Positions 34,939 through 41,793 of a DNA stretch of 64,000 nt are shown here, one piece after another; position 1 is the stretch's first letter; each line of letters starts with the position of its first letter. The position numbers and the translations under genes are program-made. This DNA is from CAVRZJ01 sp964594125 (GTDB lineage: Bacteria; Acidobacteriota; Thermoanaerobaculia; Thermoanaerobaculales; Thermoanaerobaculaceae), in contig CAZQLL010000007.1 of assembly GCA_964594125.1 (NCBI GenBank), positions 62,001 through 126,000 on the forward strand. The letters are read 5' to 3'. Below the pieces are notes generated by a model. It did not search any database. It was not told where the DNA came from and saw only the letters and a list, made by a program, of their open reading frames with translations.

Positions 34939-36333
34939 CTACGACGCCTGCGCGCGGACCGACTCCACCTCGGCGATCGTGCGGGGCCGCCAGGGCCCCA
35001 GGATGCGGTTGCCTTCGGGGGTGATCACGATGTTCTCCTCGATGCGGACGCCGCCGAAGTCGAGGAAGCGCTCGACGGCGTCGTAGTCGACGAACGCCTC
35101 GTGCCGGCGTTCGGCGCGCCAGCGACGCGCGAGCTCGGGGATGAAGTACAGCCCCGGCTCGACGGTGAAGACGAACCCCGGTTGCAGCGGGCGCGCCAGG
35201 CGCAGCGACTTCAGCCCGAACTGCAGGCTCTTGGGCTCGCCCTCGTACCCCACCCACACCTCGCCGAGGTCCTCCATGTCGTGCACGTCGAGACCGAGCA
35301 TGTGCCCGGTGCCGCACTGGAAGAACAGGGCGTGCGCCCCCTGCTCGACCGCGTCGTCGAGGTCGCCGCGCATCAGGCCGAGACCCCTGAGCCCCTCGGC
35401 CAGCGTGCGGCAGGAGAGCCGGTGGACGTCGCGGAAGCGCACGCCGGGGCGGCAGGCGGCGACCGCCGCCAGATGCGCCGCGAGCACGATCTCGTAGACC
35501 TCACGCTGGCGCGGCGTAAAGGTGCGGTCGACCGGGAACGTCGACGTGAGGTCGCCGGCGTAGTGCAGCGCCGTCTCGGCGCCGGTGTCGAGCAGGAACA
35601 GATCGCCGCTCCTGAGGACGTTGCCGTGGTAGTGGTTGTGCAGCGTCTCGCCGTGCACCGTCGCGATCACCGGGAAGGAGAGGTGGCCGCCGGCGGCCAG
35701 CGCAATCTCGGTGACGCGCGCCGCCACCTCCGCCTCGACCATTCCCGGACGCACCATCCGCATCCCGGCCAGGTGCATCGCCACCGAGGTCGCGACGGCC
35801 TTCTCGATCTCCGCGACCTCCTCGGCGCTCTTGACGACGCGCATCTCGACCACGGCTCGGACCAGCTCGATCGAGGCGCCGTCCTTCTGCTTCTCCGGGT
35901 GGACACCGAGCAGGCGGAACAGCTTGAGCTTGTTCTCCGGCCGGTACGGCGGCAGGTAGCGCACCGCTCGCCCCTTGGCCGAAGCCTCCTGCAGGTACAC
36001 GCCGAGCGCCGTCGCCGGCCGCGTCTCCTGCACACCGCCGCGCGCCGCCAGCTCGGCGACGGTCGGCAGCACGCCGGTCCACACGATGTCGTCGATCGTC
36101 AGGTCGTCGGCGAAGACGATCGTGCGGTCCTCGTCGAGGTCGATCAACGCCGCGTAGCCGGGCTGGTCGACGCCGAAGTAGTACAGGAACGTGCTGTCCT
36201 GGCGGAAGTGGTAGGCGTTCGCCGCGTAGTTCATCGGGCTATCGTCGTTGCCGAGGAACAGCAGCACGCCGCCGGTCGTGAGCTGATCGCGCAGCCGCGC
36301 GCGCCGCGCCTCATACGTCTCCGCCGGAAACAT
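34939..36333 (-). CDS. M24 family Xaa-Pro aminopeptidase
   Basis: 464 aa. The ATG follows GGGGAGG. The N-terminal domain (about 1-170) begins MFPAETYEARRARL, typical of AMP-N domains. The pita-bread catalytic domain has the five metal ligands in order: LLDTGAETALHYAGDLT (two Asp, about 245-256), GTGHMLGLDVHD (His, about 338), FTVEPGLYF (Glu, about 388) and RIEENIVIT (Glu, about 430). It should remove N-terminal residues before proline in a di-metal-dependent reaction in the cytoplasm; no signal peptide is seen. It stands alone, with a 251-bp leader region containing the first copy of the GGTGCCAGGCCCAACG box. Confidence 0.94.
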   Translation of the reverse strand: MFPAETYEARRARLRDQLTTGGVLLFLGNDDSPMNYAANAYHFRQDSTFLYYFGVDQPGYAALIDLDEDRTIVFADDLTIDDIVWTGVLPTVAELAARGGVQETRPATALGVYLQEASAKGRAVRYLPPYRPENKLKLFRLLGVHPEKQKDGASIELVRAVVEMRVVKSAEEVAEIEKAVATSVAMHLAGMRMVRPGMVEAEVAARVTEIALAAGGHLSFPVIATVHGETLHNHYHGNVLRSGDLFLLDTGAETALHYAGDLTSTFPVDRTFTPRQREVYEIVLAAHLAAVAACRPGVRFRDVHRLSCRTLAEGLRGLGLMRGDLDDAVEQGAHALFFQCGTGHMLGLDVHDMEDLGEVWVGYEGEPKSLQFGLKSLRLARPLQPGFVFTVEPGLYFIPELARRWRAERRHEAFVDYDAVERFLDFGGVRIEENIVITPEGNRILGPWRPRTIAEVESVRAQAS

Positions 36334-36521
36334 GAGCTCGCCTCCCCTGAACGCGCCGCGCCCGCCCCGCACTCCGAGCCGGCATCAGCCCGCCGCCGTT
36401 TTGCGCTCGTCCCGATTCTACGCGGCGCCGCCCAGATTCGCCTCCCCCCGCCGCTGCTCCCGCAACCGGCTTGCCTCATCCCCCAGCGCCGCGACCCACG
36501 TGCCGGTGCAGCATCGTCATG

Positions 36522-36539
36522 ATCGTTGGGCCTGGCACC
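36522..36539 (-). repeat. Copy 1 of the GGTGCCAGGCCCAACG box
   Basis: The minus strand reads GGTGCCAGGCCCAACGAT. It is one of three 16-bp-identical boxes in the window (others at 46646 and 50603), all on the minus strand and downstream of a minus-strand stop codon. Here it is 45 nt after the protoglobin stop. Downstream bases continue in a codon-like pattern shared with the other copies (ATC ATG ACG ATG CTG). Confidence 0.85.
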
Positions 36540-36584
36540 TTTGTGACGCCGGCGAGCGCCGCGGCGACGTTGGGGAGCAGCGGA

Positions 36585-37310
36585 TCAGAACTCGCCGCCG
36601 CGGACGTAGGGCTGGGTCCAGAGGATGGTCTGCAGGAGCACGGACTTGATCCACGCCTGGTGCATGCGCTCCACCTCCGCCGGAGAGTGGCCGGCGCGGC
36701 CCAGGAACGGCTTGAGCGTCGCCGTGACCGGGTAGGCGAGAGCCGGGACATAGCGGAGCGGGATGTGGTCGGCGGCCGTGGCGCCGTCGGTCCGGTTCTT
36801 GCCGATGCGGTGGTGTCGACGGCCGATCTCGTACTGGTAGTCCAGCCAGGCCTGGTCGTAGTTCGCGCCGGCGGTATCCAGGATCCACTGCGCGAAACGT
36901 TTGCGCACCGCGGCCAGGTAGGCCCCGTCCGGCTTGCCGGTTTGCGGGCTCGAAAAGGCCGCCAGCAGGTGCGGCTGCGAGCCCACGAATCCGTACCAGG
37001 TGTCGAGGATCTCCTCGATGTGCGGACGCAGCACCTCGCGGGACTGCCGGAGTGCGGCGATGTCGTCCTGCGAGAACAGCACCGTGGCCTTCAGGAGCTC
37101 GAACTCGCCGAGGGACACCGGCGATCTGGGAACCGCGTCGGTGCCCATGGTGTACCCGGGAATCACAGCGCTCGATTCCGACATCGGACGTTCTCCTTTC
37201 TCCGGGCGGTCGGCCGAACCTTCGGCCGCCGCCAGTACGCCGAGTGCGGCTGCGACGAAGCCCGCCGCTGCCGCGGTTCGCGCGATGGTCCTGCTGATTC
37301 CTCCGATCAT
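36585..37310 (-). CDS. Protoglobin, with possible signal-peptide form
   Basis: 241 aa from the ATG at 37310 (GGAGGG ribosome site), or 199 aa from the internal ATG at 37184 (AAAGGAG ribosome site). The short form matches archaeal protoglobin of Methanosarcina almost end to end as I recall that sequence. Shared segments include IPGYTMG, EEILDTWYGFVGSQPHLL (Trp63/Tyr64 of the distal pocket, short-form numbering), AAVRKRFAQWILDT, YDQAWLDYQYEIG and RRHHRIGKN, whose His124/His125 pair includes the proximal haem ligand. Protoglobins bind O2, CO and NO. The extra 42 residues of the long form resemble a secretion signal (AAAAGFVAAALGVLAAA). The divergent MarR-type gene and two palindromic operators indicate regulation. 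Confidence 0.93.
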   Translation of the reverse strand: MIGGISRTIARTAAAAGFVAAALGVLAAAEGSADRPEKGERPMSESSAVIPGYTMGTDAVPRSPVSLGEFELLKATVLFSQDDIAALRQSREVLRPHIEEILDTWYGFVGSQPHLLAAFSSPQTGKPDGAYLAAVRKRFAQWILDTAGANYDQAWLDYQYEIGRRHHRIGKNRTDGATAADHIPLRYVPALAYPVTATLKPFLGRAGHSPAEVERMHQAWIKSVLLQTILWTQPYVRGGEF

Positions 37311-37345
37311 CCGATCCCTCCGGGGCGGGTCGCGAGCCCGCGATC

Positions 37346-37362
37346 AGTATCGACTCGATACT
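37346..37362. promoter_or_regulatory. Operator 1 (protoglobin side)
   Basis: AGTATCGA-C-TCGATACT is a perfect 17-bp palindrome. It lies at the predicted transcription start of the protoglobin promoter, where a bound repressor would block initiation. Operator 2 has the same core 55 bp away. Confidence 0.85.
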
Positions 37363-37368
37363 TTATGA

Positions 37369-37397
37369 ATGATAGGCCGACGCCGGGCGGTTGTCAA
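37369..37397 (-). promoter_or_regulatory. Sigma-70 promoter of protoglobin gene
   Basis: Minus strand: TTGACA (37397-37392), exactly 17 bp, TATCAT (37374-37369). This is close to perfect consensus. The start point falls near 37362, at operator 1, giving a leader of about 52 nt before the long-form ATG. The -35 hexamer overlaps that of the divergent regulator promoter. Confidence 0.88.
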
Positions 37398-37419
37398 GCC
37401 CGTATCGGGTCGATACAAT
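37391..37419 (+). promoter_or_regulatory. Sigma-70 promoter of MarR-type regulator gene
   Basis: Plus strand: TTGTCA (37391-37396), exactly 17 bp, TACAAT (37414-37419). Operator 2 fills the spacer and touches the -10 hexamer. The expected start point is about 37426, the G of the GTG start codon, so the mRNA may be leaderless. Confidence 0.85.
37402..37416. promoter_or_regulatory. Operator 2 (regulator side)
   Basis: GTATCGGGTCGATAC is the same palindrome as operator 1 with one mismatched pair. It lies between the -35 and -10 hexamers of the regulator promoter, which fits autorepression. Confidence 0.82.
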
Positions 37420-37425
37420 GACAGG

Positions 37426-38043
37426 GTGGCTGCCGCGAGGGTTGCCGAGATTCTCGAGCGCCTGTGCACGCTTCTGCGCACGGAGGCCCGGCTGCGCGGC
37501 TCGCCCTACAGTCTGCAGCCGGTCCACGTCGAGGCGCTGGTCTACCTGGAACGCTGCAACCGCTACTCGGACACCCCGCAGGCCGTGACCGAGTACCTCG
37601 GCCTGACCAAAGGCACCGTGTCCCAAACCCTGCAGGTGCTCGAGCGCCGCGGACTGGCCGTCAAGCGCCAGGATTCCCGGGACCGCCGCAAGATCCATCT
37701 CGAGCTGACCACGAGCGGCCGCCTCCTGGCCCGCAGCCTCGTGGTCCCCGCGCCTCTCGGCCGCGCCCTCGAGACCCTGCCTGCGCCTGCGGACGACCTG
37801 GCGGACAGCCTTCGCACCCTGCTGACCGCGATGCAGCGCGCCGCCGGCCACCGCAGTTTCGGCGCCTGCCGCACCTGCCGCTACTTCCAGCAAGAGAAGG
37901 GGCGCTTCCGCTGCGGCCTTACGGGCGAGCCCCTCACCCGCGCCGAATCGCAGCTCATCTGCCGCGAGCACGAGCCGGTGAAGCCGGGTCGGTTGTCAGC
38001 AGGCGCTCCCCTCCGGGAGAGCCCCGCCGACACCGGGAGGTAG
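37426..38043 (+). CDS. MarR-type winged-helix regulator with four-cysteine C-terminal motif
   Basis: 205 aa from the GTG at 37426; there is no ribosome site, and the promoter position suggests leaderless translation. The winged helix-turn-helix covers about residues 30-105: recognition helix in LTKGTVSQTLQVLERRGL (60-77) and wing in SRDRRKIHLELT (84-95). Dimerisation helices flank it. The C-terminus has CRTC, then a Cys 12 residues later, then LICREHE (Cys148, Cys151, Cys163, Cys179), a spacing able to hold an Fe-S cluster or Zn. It is divergent from the protoglobin gene with two matching operators, so it probably represses both genes. The signal (NO, O2 or redox) is inferred, not shown. Confidence 0.88.
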   Translation: MAAARVAEILERLCTLLRTEARLRGSPYSLQPVHVEALVYLERCNRYSDTPQAVTEYLGLTKGTVSQTLQVLERRGLAVKRQDSRDRRKIHLELTTSGRLLARSLVVPAPLGRALETLPAPADDLADSLRTLLTAMQRAAGHRSFGACRTCRYFQQEKGRFRCGLTGEPLTRAESQLICREHEPVKPGRLSAGAPLRESPADTGR

Positions 38044-38531
38044 CGAGGGGATAGGCCTCCAGCGGAACTCACCGTCGCTGTTTCCAATACTCCCTTCATT
38101 CTGCGGGAGCGCAGGCGCCCTGACCCACGCAAAGGTCCTGCCCTGCGGCGCCCGGGCCGGCGAGGGCGCCTGCCCTCCCGGTGAGACTCACGGTCCGGGA
38201 TGCGCTGCAGGCTCATGGTGAGTGCGAGCAGAAGTACACCGTGGTGCGGCAATCGGACGAGGTAGGAGGCGCGGCTGTGGGGTGCGCGCTCGAGCGTGCG
38301 CAGCCGGCGCGGAGCACCGGCCCCACATTCGCTCTGCCGGAGTGCCGCGTTTCCCAAGAAGCCCCGGCCTGCGTGACTCGGCAGCGCTTCGTGCGTTGGT
38401 CCAGGGCTGCTCTGAGCAGACCGATCCGAAGGGATGCCGCTTTCCCGACTCCGCGCCTGTCGGGCGGGCCGGGCGCGGCTTGCACCGGGCACGAGAGCAG
38501 GTGGTAGAGTAATAGTGGAGAGGGGTGAGCG
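38044..38531. other. Intergenic region, 488 bp
   Basis: No open frame here looks like a protein. It contains a large imperfect stem: 38105-38121 (GGGAGCGCAGGCGCCCT) pairs with 38163-38179 (AGGGCGCCTGCCCTCCC) with one mismatch and a 41-nt loop. The last 20 bases carry the purine-rich ribosome site of the SEC-C gene (GGAGAGGGG). I see nothing else interpretable. Confidence 0.6.
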
Positions 38532-38804
38532 ATGGCTGAGGCGGAGACCAAGCGCCCGGGTCGAAACGAGCCGTGCCATTGCGGCTCCGGCAGGAAGTAC
38601 AAGCACTGCCACCTGGTGAGCGATGAGGAGGCCGACCGGGCGCAGCGCGCGGAGCAGGCGAGTGCCGCGCCGGCGCCAGCTCCGCCGGACGACGAGCCCG
38701 CGCAGCGGGCAACGCCGCCGCCGCGCACCGCCGGCCAGCCGTGGAAGCGCGGCGCCGGCGCCCAGATCGCGCGCCGCATCACGACGCCGCGCAAGGCCGG
38801 GTAG
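38532..38804 (+). CDS. SEC-C motif protein
   Basis: 90 aa. The ATG follows GGAGAGGGG. Residues 8-27 are a SEC-C zinc-binding motif, the C-terminal metal-binding element of SecA that also occurs in many small proteins: PGRNEPCHCGSGRKYKHCH has CxCx(7-8)CH ligands. The rest is a Pro/Ala-rich linker and a basic tail (RRITTPRKAG). It could bind RNA, ribosomes or a partner protein through the zinc module; nothing more specific can be said. Its end overlaps the tail of the degenerate Hsp70-like frame on the opposite strand. Confidence 0.85.
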   Translation: MAEAETKRPGRNEPCHCGSGRKYKHCHLVSDEEADRAQRAEQASAAPAPAPPDDEPAQRATPPPRTAGQPWKRGAGAQIARRITTPRKAG

Positions 38805-39531
38805 CGGCCCACCTCGGCGCCTGCGGCATCACCCCCCGGGCTCGGCCTCCCGCCGTCGCGGCGGCTTGCTGCCCGGGGACGCGCGCTCGGCGCCGCCCTC
38901 GTCCGCCGCCGATGTCGACCACCAGCACCGAGCGCTCGTGCGTGAGGGAGAGGCCGTAGCCGAGCGCCGCCGCCACCGGCTCGTCGACGAAACGGACGCG
39001 GCGCACGCCGAGCGCCGTGAGAAGCCGTTGCACCTCGGCGCGGTACGTCTCGAACGCCGACACCGGAGTGGTGACCACGACGTCGCGGATGCGCTCGCCG
39101 GTGACCTTCCTGGCCTCGGCGAGCAGCTCGCGCAGGTAGAGGCCGGCGGCCTCGCGCGCCGTGATGCGGCGGCGCCCGACGCGGGCGAGCGGGCGCAGCG
39201 CCTCGGCGGCGAGCGCCGCCTTGAACGCCGGCACGAACGACGGGTGGACAGCGTCGCGGTTGGCCTCCAGCGCTTGCCGCCCGATCAGCGCCCGCCGCCC
39301 GACGAACGCGATCCGCTCCAGCGGCGGCCAGGCAGCGCGGCGGTCGAGCAGCGCCAGCGACTCCAGTACGTACACCGACGACGGCACCATGCGCGGCGCC
39401 TCGAGCGGGTCGTCGCCCTCGGGCAGGCGGCAGATCGCCGCCAGGTCGAGCAGGGCCGGCTGAGGGGTGCGCTCGTCCCGGCGGGCGGGCCGCGAGTCGG
39501 CGGTGCCGCGATCGAGCGCCCAGCCGGACAC
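38779..39531 (-). pseudogene. Truncated/degenerate Hsp70-like ATPase gene
   Basis: About 250 codons from a GTG, against about 500-600 for Hsp70 relatives. The N-terminal half of the actin-like ATPase domain is recognisable: VVVTTPVSAFETYRAEVQRL, then VRFVDEPVAAALGYGL, then SVLVVDIGGG, the phosphate-2 motif. After that motif the frame loses all similarity (RGRRRARVPGQQAAA), and a second frame stops at 38829. The phosphate-1 motif near the start is also degraded (WALDRGTADSRPA where LDFGTTNS is expected). So the protein lacks half of the nucleotide-binding domain and the whole substrate domain. It lies 14 bp after the hydrolase gene. Confidence 0.6.
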
Positions 39532-39545
39532 GCGGTCACAGGCTC

Positions 39546-41666
39546 TCAGGGTCGTTCGACCACCGGCAGCTCGACGAAGCTCATCGCGCCCGGCGCGTGG
39601 TGAACGCGGTGGGTGGCCTTCCGGTACGCCTCGGGCGGCGCCGTGAAGATGCTCGGCACGAACGTCTGCGGGTTGCGGTCGTACAGCGGGAACCAGCTCG
39701 ACTGCACCTGCACCATGATGCGGTGCCCAGGCAGGAACACGTGGTTGGCGGTGGGCAGCGCGAAGCGGTACTCTAGCGGTGCGCCGGGCGCGATCGGCGC
39801 CGCGCGCTCGCGGCTCTCGCGGTAACGCCCGCGGAAGATGTCGGCGGCGACCATGAGCTGGTAGCCGCCCATCCCCGGCTGCGCCGCCACCTCGGGCGGG
39901 TAGACGTCGATCAACTTGACCACCCAGTCCGCGTCGGTGCCGGTGGTCGAGGCGACGAGGTTCGCGACGGGACGGCCGGCGATCTGCAGCGGCGACTGCA
40001 GCGGCTCGCTGACGAACGTGAGCACGTCGGTGCGGCCGCTCGCCTCGCGCTGGTCGTCGACCAGCCACTGCGGCCACGTCCGTTCGCCCTCGTAGCCGAC
40101 GGGCTGCACCGGGCGGGCGCGGTAGGGCACCGGCTTGGCGGGGTCGGAGACGTACTCGGTGAACGCCGCGCCGCCCGCCGCCGGCGGCGCGAACCCCGCC
40201 CTCATCGCGGCGGCGAGGTAGAGCGGCCGCGGCCGCACCGTGCACCCCGTCTCGCACCCGGCCGGCCACGCCGGCAGCCGCCGCCAGACGTTGCTGCCGG
40301 TCTCGAACGCGATGACCGGCGCGATCGCCGCCGGCGGCGCTCCGTCCTTCAGGTGCGCGGCGAGGAACGGCGCCAGCACCTCGCGGCGAAAGGCGAGCGC
40401 GGTGTCGGCGCCGAAGCGCAGCGCGCCGAGCGAGCTGCCGTCGTGGATCATCTGGCCGTGGCACCACGGCCCGATGGCGAGGAAGACGCGGTCGTTGCCG
40501 GCGTCCTTCGCCTCGAGCGCCTCGTACACGGCGATGGCGCCGTAGATGTCCTCCTGATCCCACAGGCTGTGCACCATGAGCACCGGCACCGGCGGCAGCG
40601 GCCGCGCCGCCAGCGCGCGGTCGACCGCCTGCTCGCGCCAGAACGCGTCGTAGGCGGGGTGGGCGAGGATCTTGCGCCAGAACCCGGTCTGCTCGACGCC
40701 GTGCCGCCGCGCCATCTCGCCGGCCGAGCCCGCCTCCAGGTACGCCTCGTGGTCGTCCCAGTGGGTGCGCACCCACTTCGCACTGGAGTCGCGCGTCGCC
40801 ACCTGCTCGAAGATGTACGGCAGGTTCTGCTGGCGGAAGGCACCGTTGTGGAACCAGTCGTCGCCCAGCCAGCCGTCGACCATCGGGTTCATCGGCACCG
40901 CCGCCTTGAGCGCCGGGTGTGGGTCGACCAGCGCCATCAGCGCGAGGAAGCCGTTGTACGAGATGCCGAGGATGCCGACGCGGCCGTTCGACTCCGGGAC
41001 GTTGTTCACCAGCCAGTCGATGGTGTCGTACGTGTCCGTTGCGTGGTCGACCGGCGTCGGGTTCTGCGCGCCGCGCAGCGGCCGGTTCATCACGTAGTCG
41101 CCTTGCGAGCCGTGCTTGCCGCGCACGTCCTGGACCACGCGGATGTACCCGCCCTCGACGATCACGTCGGTGGCGTTGTCGTACCCCTCGAGCGCCGACG
41201 CGAGGTGCACCGATTCGCTGTTGCGCGTCAGCGCATCCGCCGAGTACGGCGTGCGGGTGAGCAGGATCGGCGCTCTCGCGGCGCCGTGCGGCACCAGGAT
41301 CACCGTGTGCAGCGTCACCCCGTCGCGCATCGGGATCTCGACCTCGCGGCGGACGTGGTCGAACCCGGCGGTCGCCGGCGCGAGCGTCGCCGGCGTCTCG
41401 CTCGGCAGGTCGGGGTAGGTCGCCGGCGACGGCGTCGCCTGCGCCCCGGCGACCGCGGCGAGCAGGGGGAGGCCTGCGAGGAGTGCGAGCCATCGCCATC
41501 CGGCGCGTCGTACCCCGGACCACGGAATGGGACGGGAGGGCCGGCGCCCCCGCCGGCCCGGCTTCCGCCGCGCCGAATCCTCGCGCGGGCGAGGGCGCCC
41601 GCCTTTCGGGCGTGTCGGGAAGGACGCTTCAGGCACACAGTGACGCGGCTGCGGGGCACGGCGCAT
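39546..41666 (-). CDS. CocE/NonD family (S15) alpha/beta hydrolase, secreted
   Basis: 706 aa from the ATG at 41666, which has AGGAG 8 bases upstream. The recognisable protein starts about 57 codons later with a hydrophobic export signal (WLALLAGLPLLAAVAGAQA); the Arg/Pro/Gly-rich stretch before it is encoded by hairpin-rich DNA. The alpha/beta-hydrolase domain has RDGVTLHTVILVPHGA, VQDVRGKHGSQG, nucleophile Ser in GILGISYNGFLAL, and SLWDQEDIYGA and GPWCHGQ with the acid and His. The C-terminal jelly-roll domain (about 480-706) is typical of X-Pro dipeptidyl-peptidase and glutaryl-7-ACA acylase relatives. It probably hydrolyses an acyl or peptide substrate in the periplasm. Confidence 0.88.
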   Translation of the reverse strand: MRRAPQPRHCVPEASFPTRPKGGRPRPREDSARRKPGRRGRRPSRPIPWSGVRRAGWRWLALLAGLPLLAAVAGAQATPSPATYPDLPSETPATLAPATAGFDHVRREVEIPMRDGVTLHTVILVPHGAARAPILLTRTPYSADALTRNSESVHLASALEGYDNATDVIVEGGYIRVVQDVRGKHGSQGDYVMNRPLRGAQNPTPVDHATDTYDTIDWLVNNVPESNGRVGILGISYNGFLALMALVDPHPALKAAVPMNPMVDGWLGDDWFHNGAFRQQNLPYIFEQVATRDSSAKWVRTHWDDHEAYLEAGSAGEMARRHGVEQTGFWRKILAHPAYDAFWREQAVDRALAARPLPPVPVLMVHSLWDQEDIYGAIAVYEALEAKDAGNDRVFLAIGPWCHGQMIHDGSSLGALRFGADTALAFRREVLAPFLAAHLKDGAPPAAIAPVIAFETGSNVWRRLPAWPAGCETGCTVRPRPLYLAAAMRAGFAPPAAGGAAFTEYVSDPAKPVPYRARPVQPVGYEGERTWPQWLVDDQREASGRTDVLTFVSEPLQSPLQIAGRPVANLVASTTGTDADWVVKLIDVYPPEVAAQPGMGGYQLMVAADIFRGRYRESRERAAPIAPGAPLEYRFALPTANHVFLPGHRIMVQVQSSWFPLYDRNPQTFVPSIFTAPPEAYRKATHRVHHAPGAMSFVELPVVERP
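41538..41612. repeat. Cluster of three hairpins at the 5' end of the hydrolase gene
   Basis: 41538-41559 has 9-bp arms GGGCCGGCG/CGCCGGCCC. 41579-41594 has 5-bp arms CCTCG/CGAGG. 41596-41612 has 6-bp arms CGCCCG/CGGGCG. They lie between a good ribosome site with ATG and the export-signal codons, as in the array at 12823-12971. Confidence 0.7.
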
Positions 41667-41793
41667 TGGCAGAGCTCCTGCCGGCGATGATAGCGCCGCG
41701 CGGCCGTCGTGCGCGGCGGGGCGTAGAATCGCGCTGCGCCGGCGCGCCGCCTCGCCCGCGACGACACCGGCGACACCGACACGGGAGCCCCCC

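Noticed and set aside
41700..41760. TAGAAT near 41724 as promoter of the M3 peptidase
   Set aside because: No matching -35 element; one AT-richer hexamer alone is not enough.
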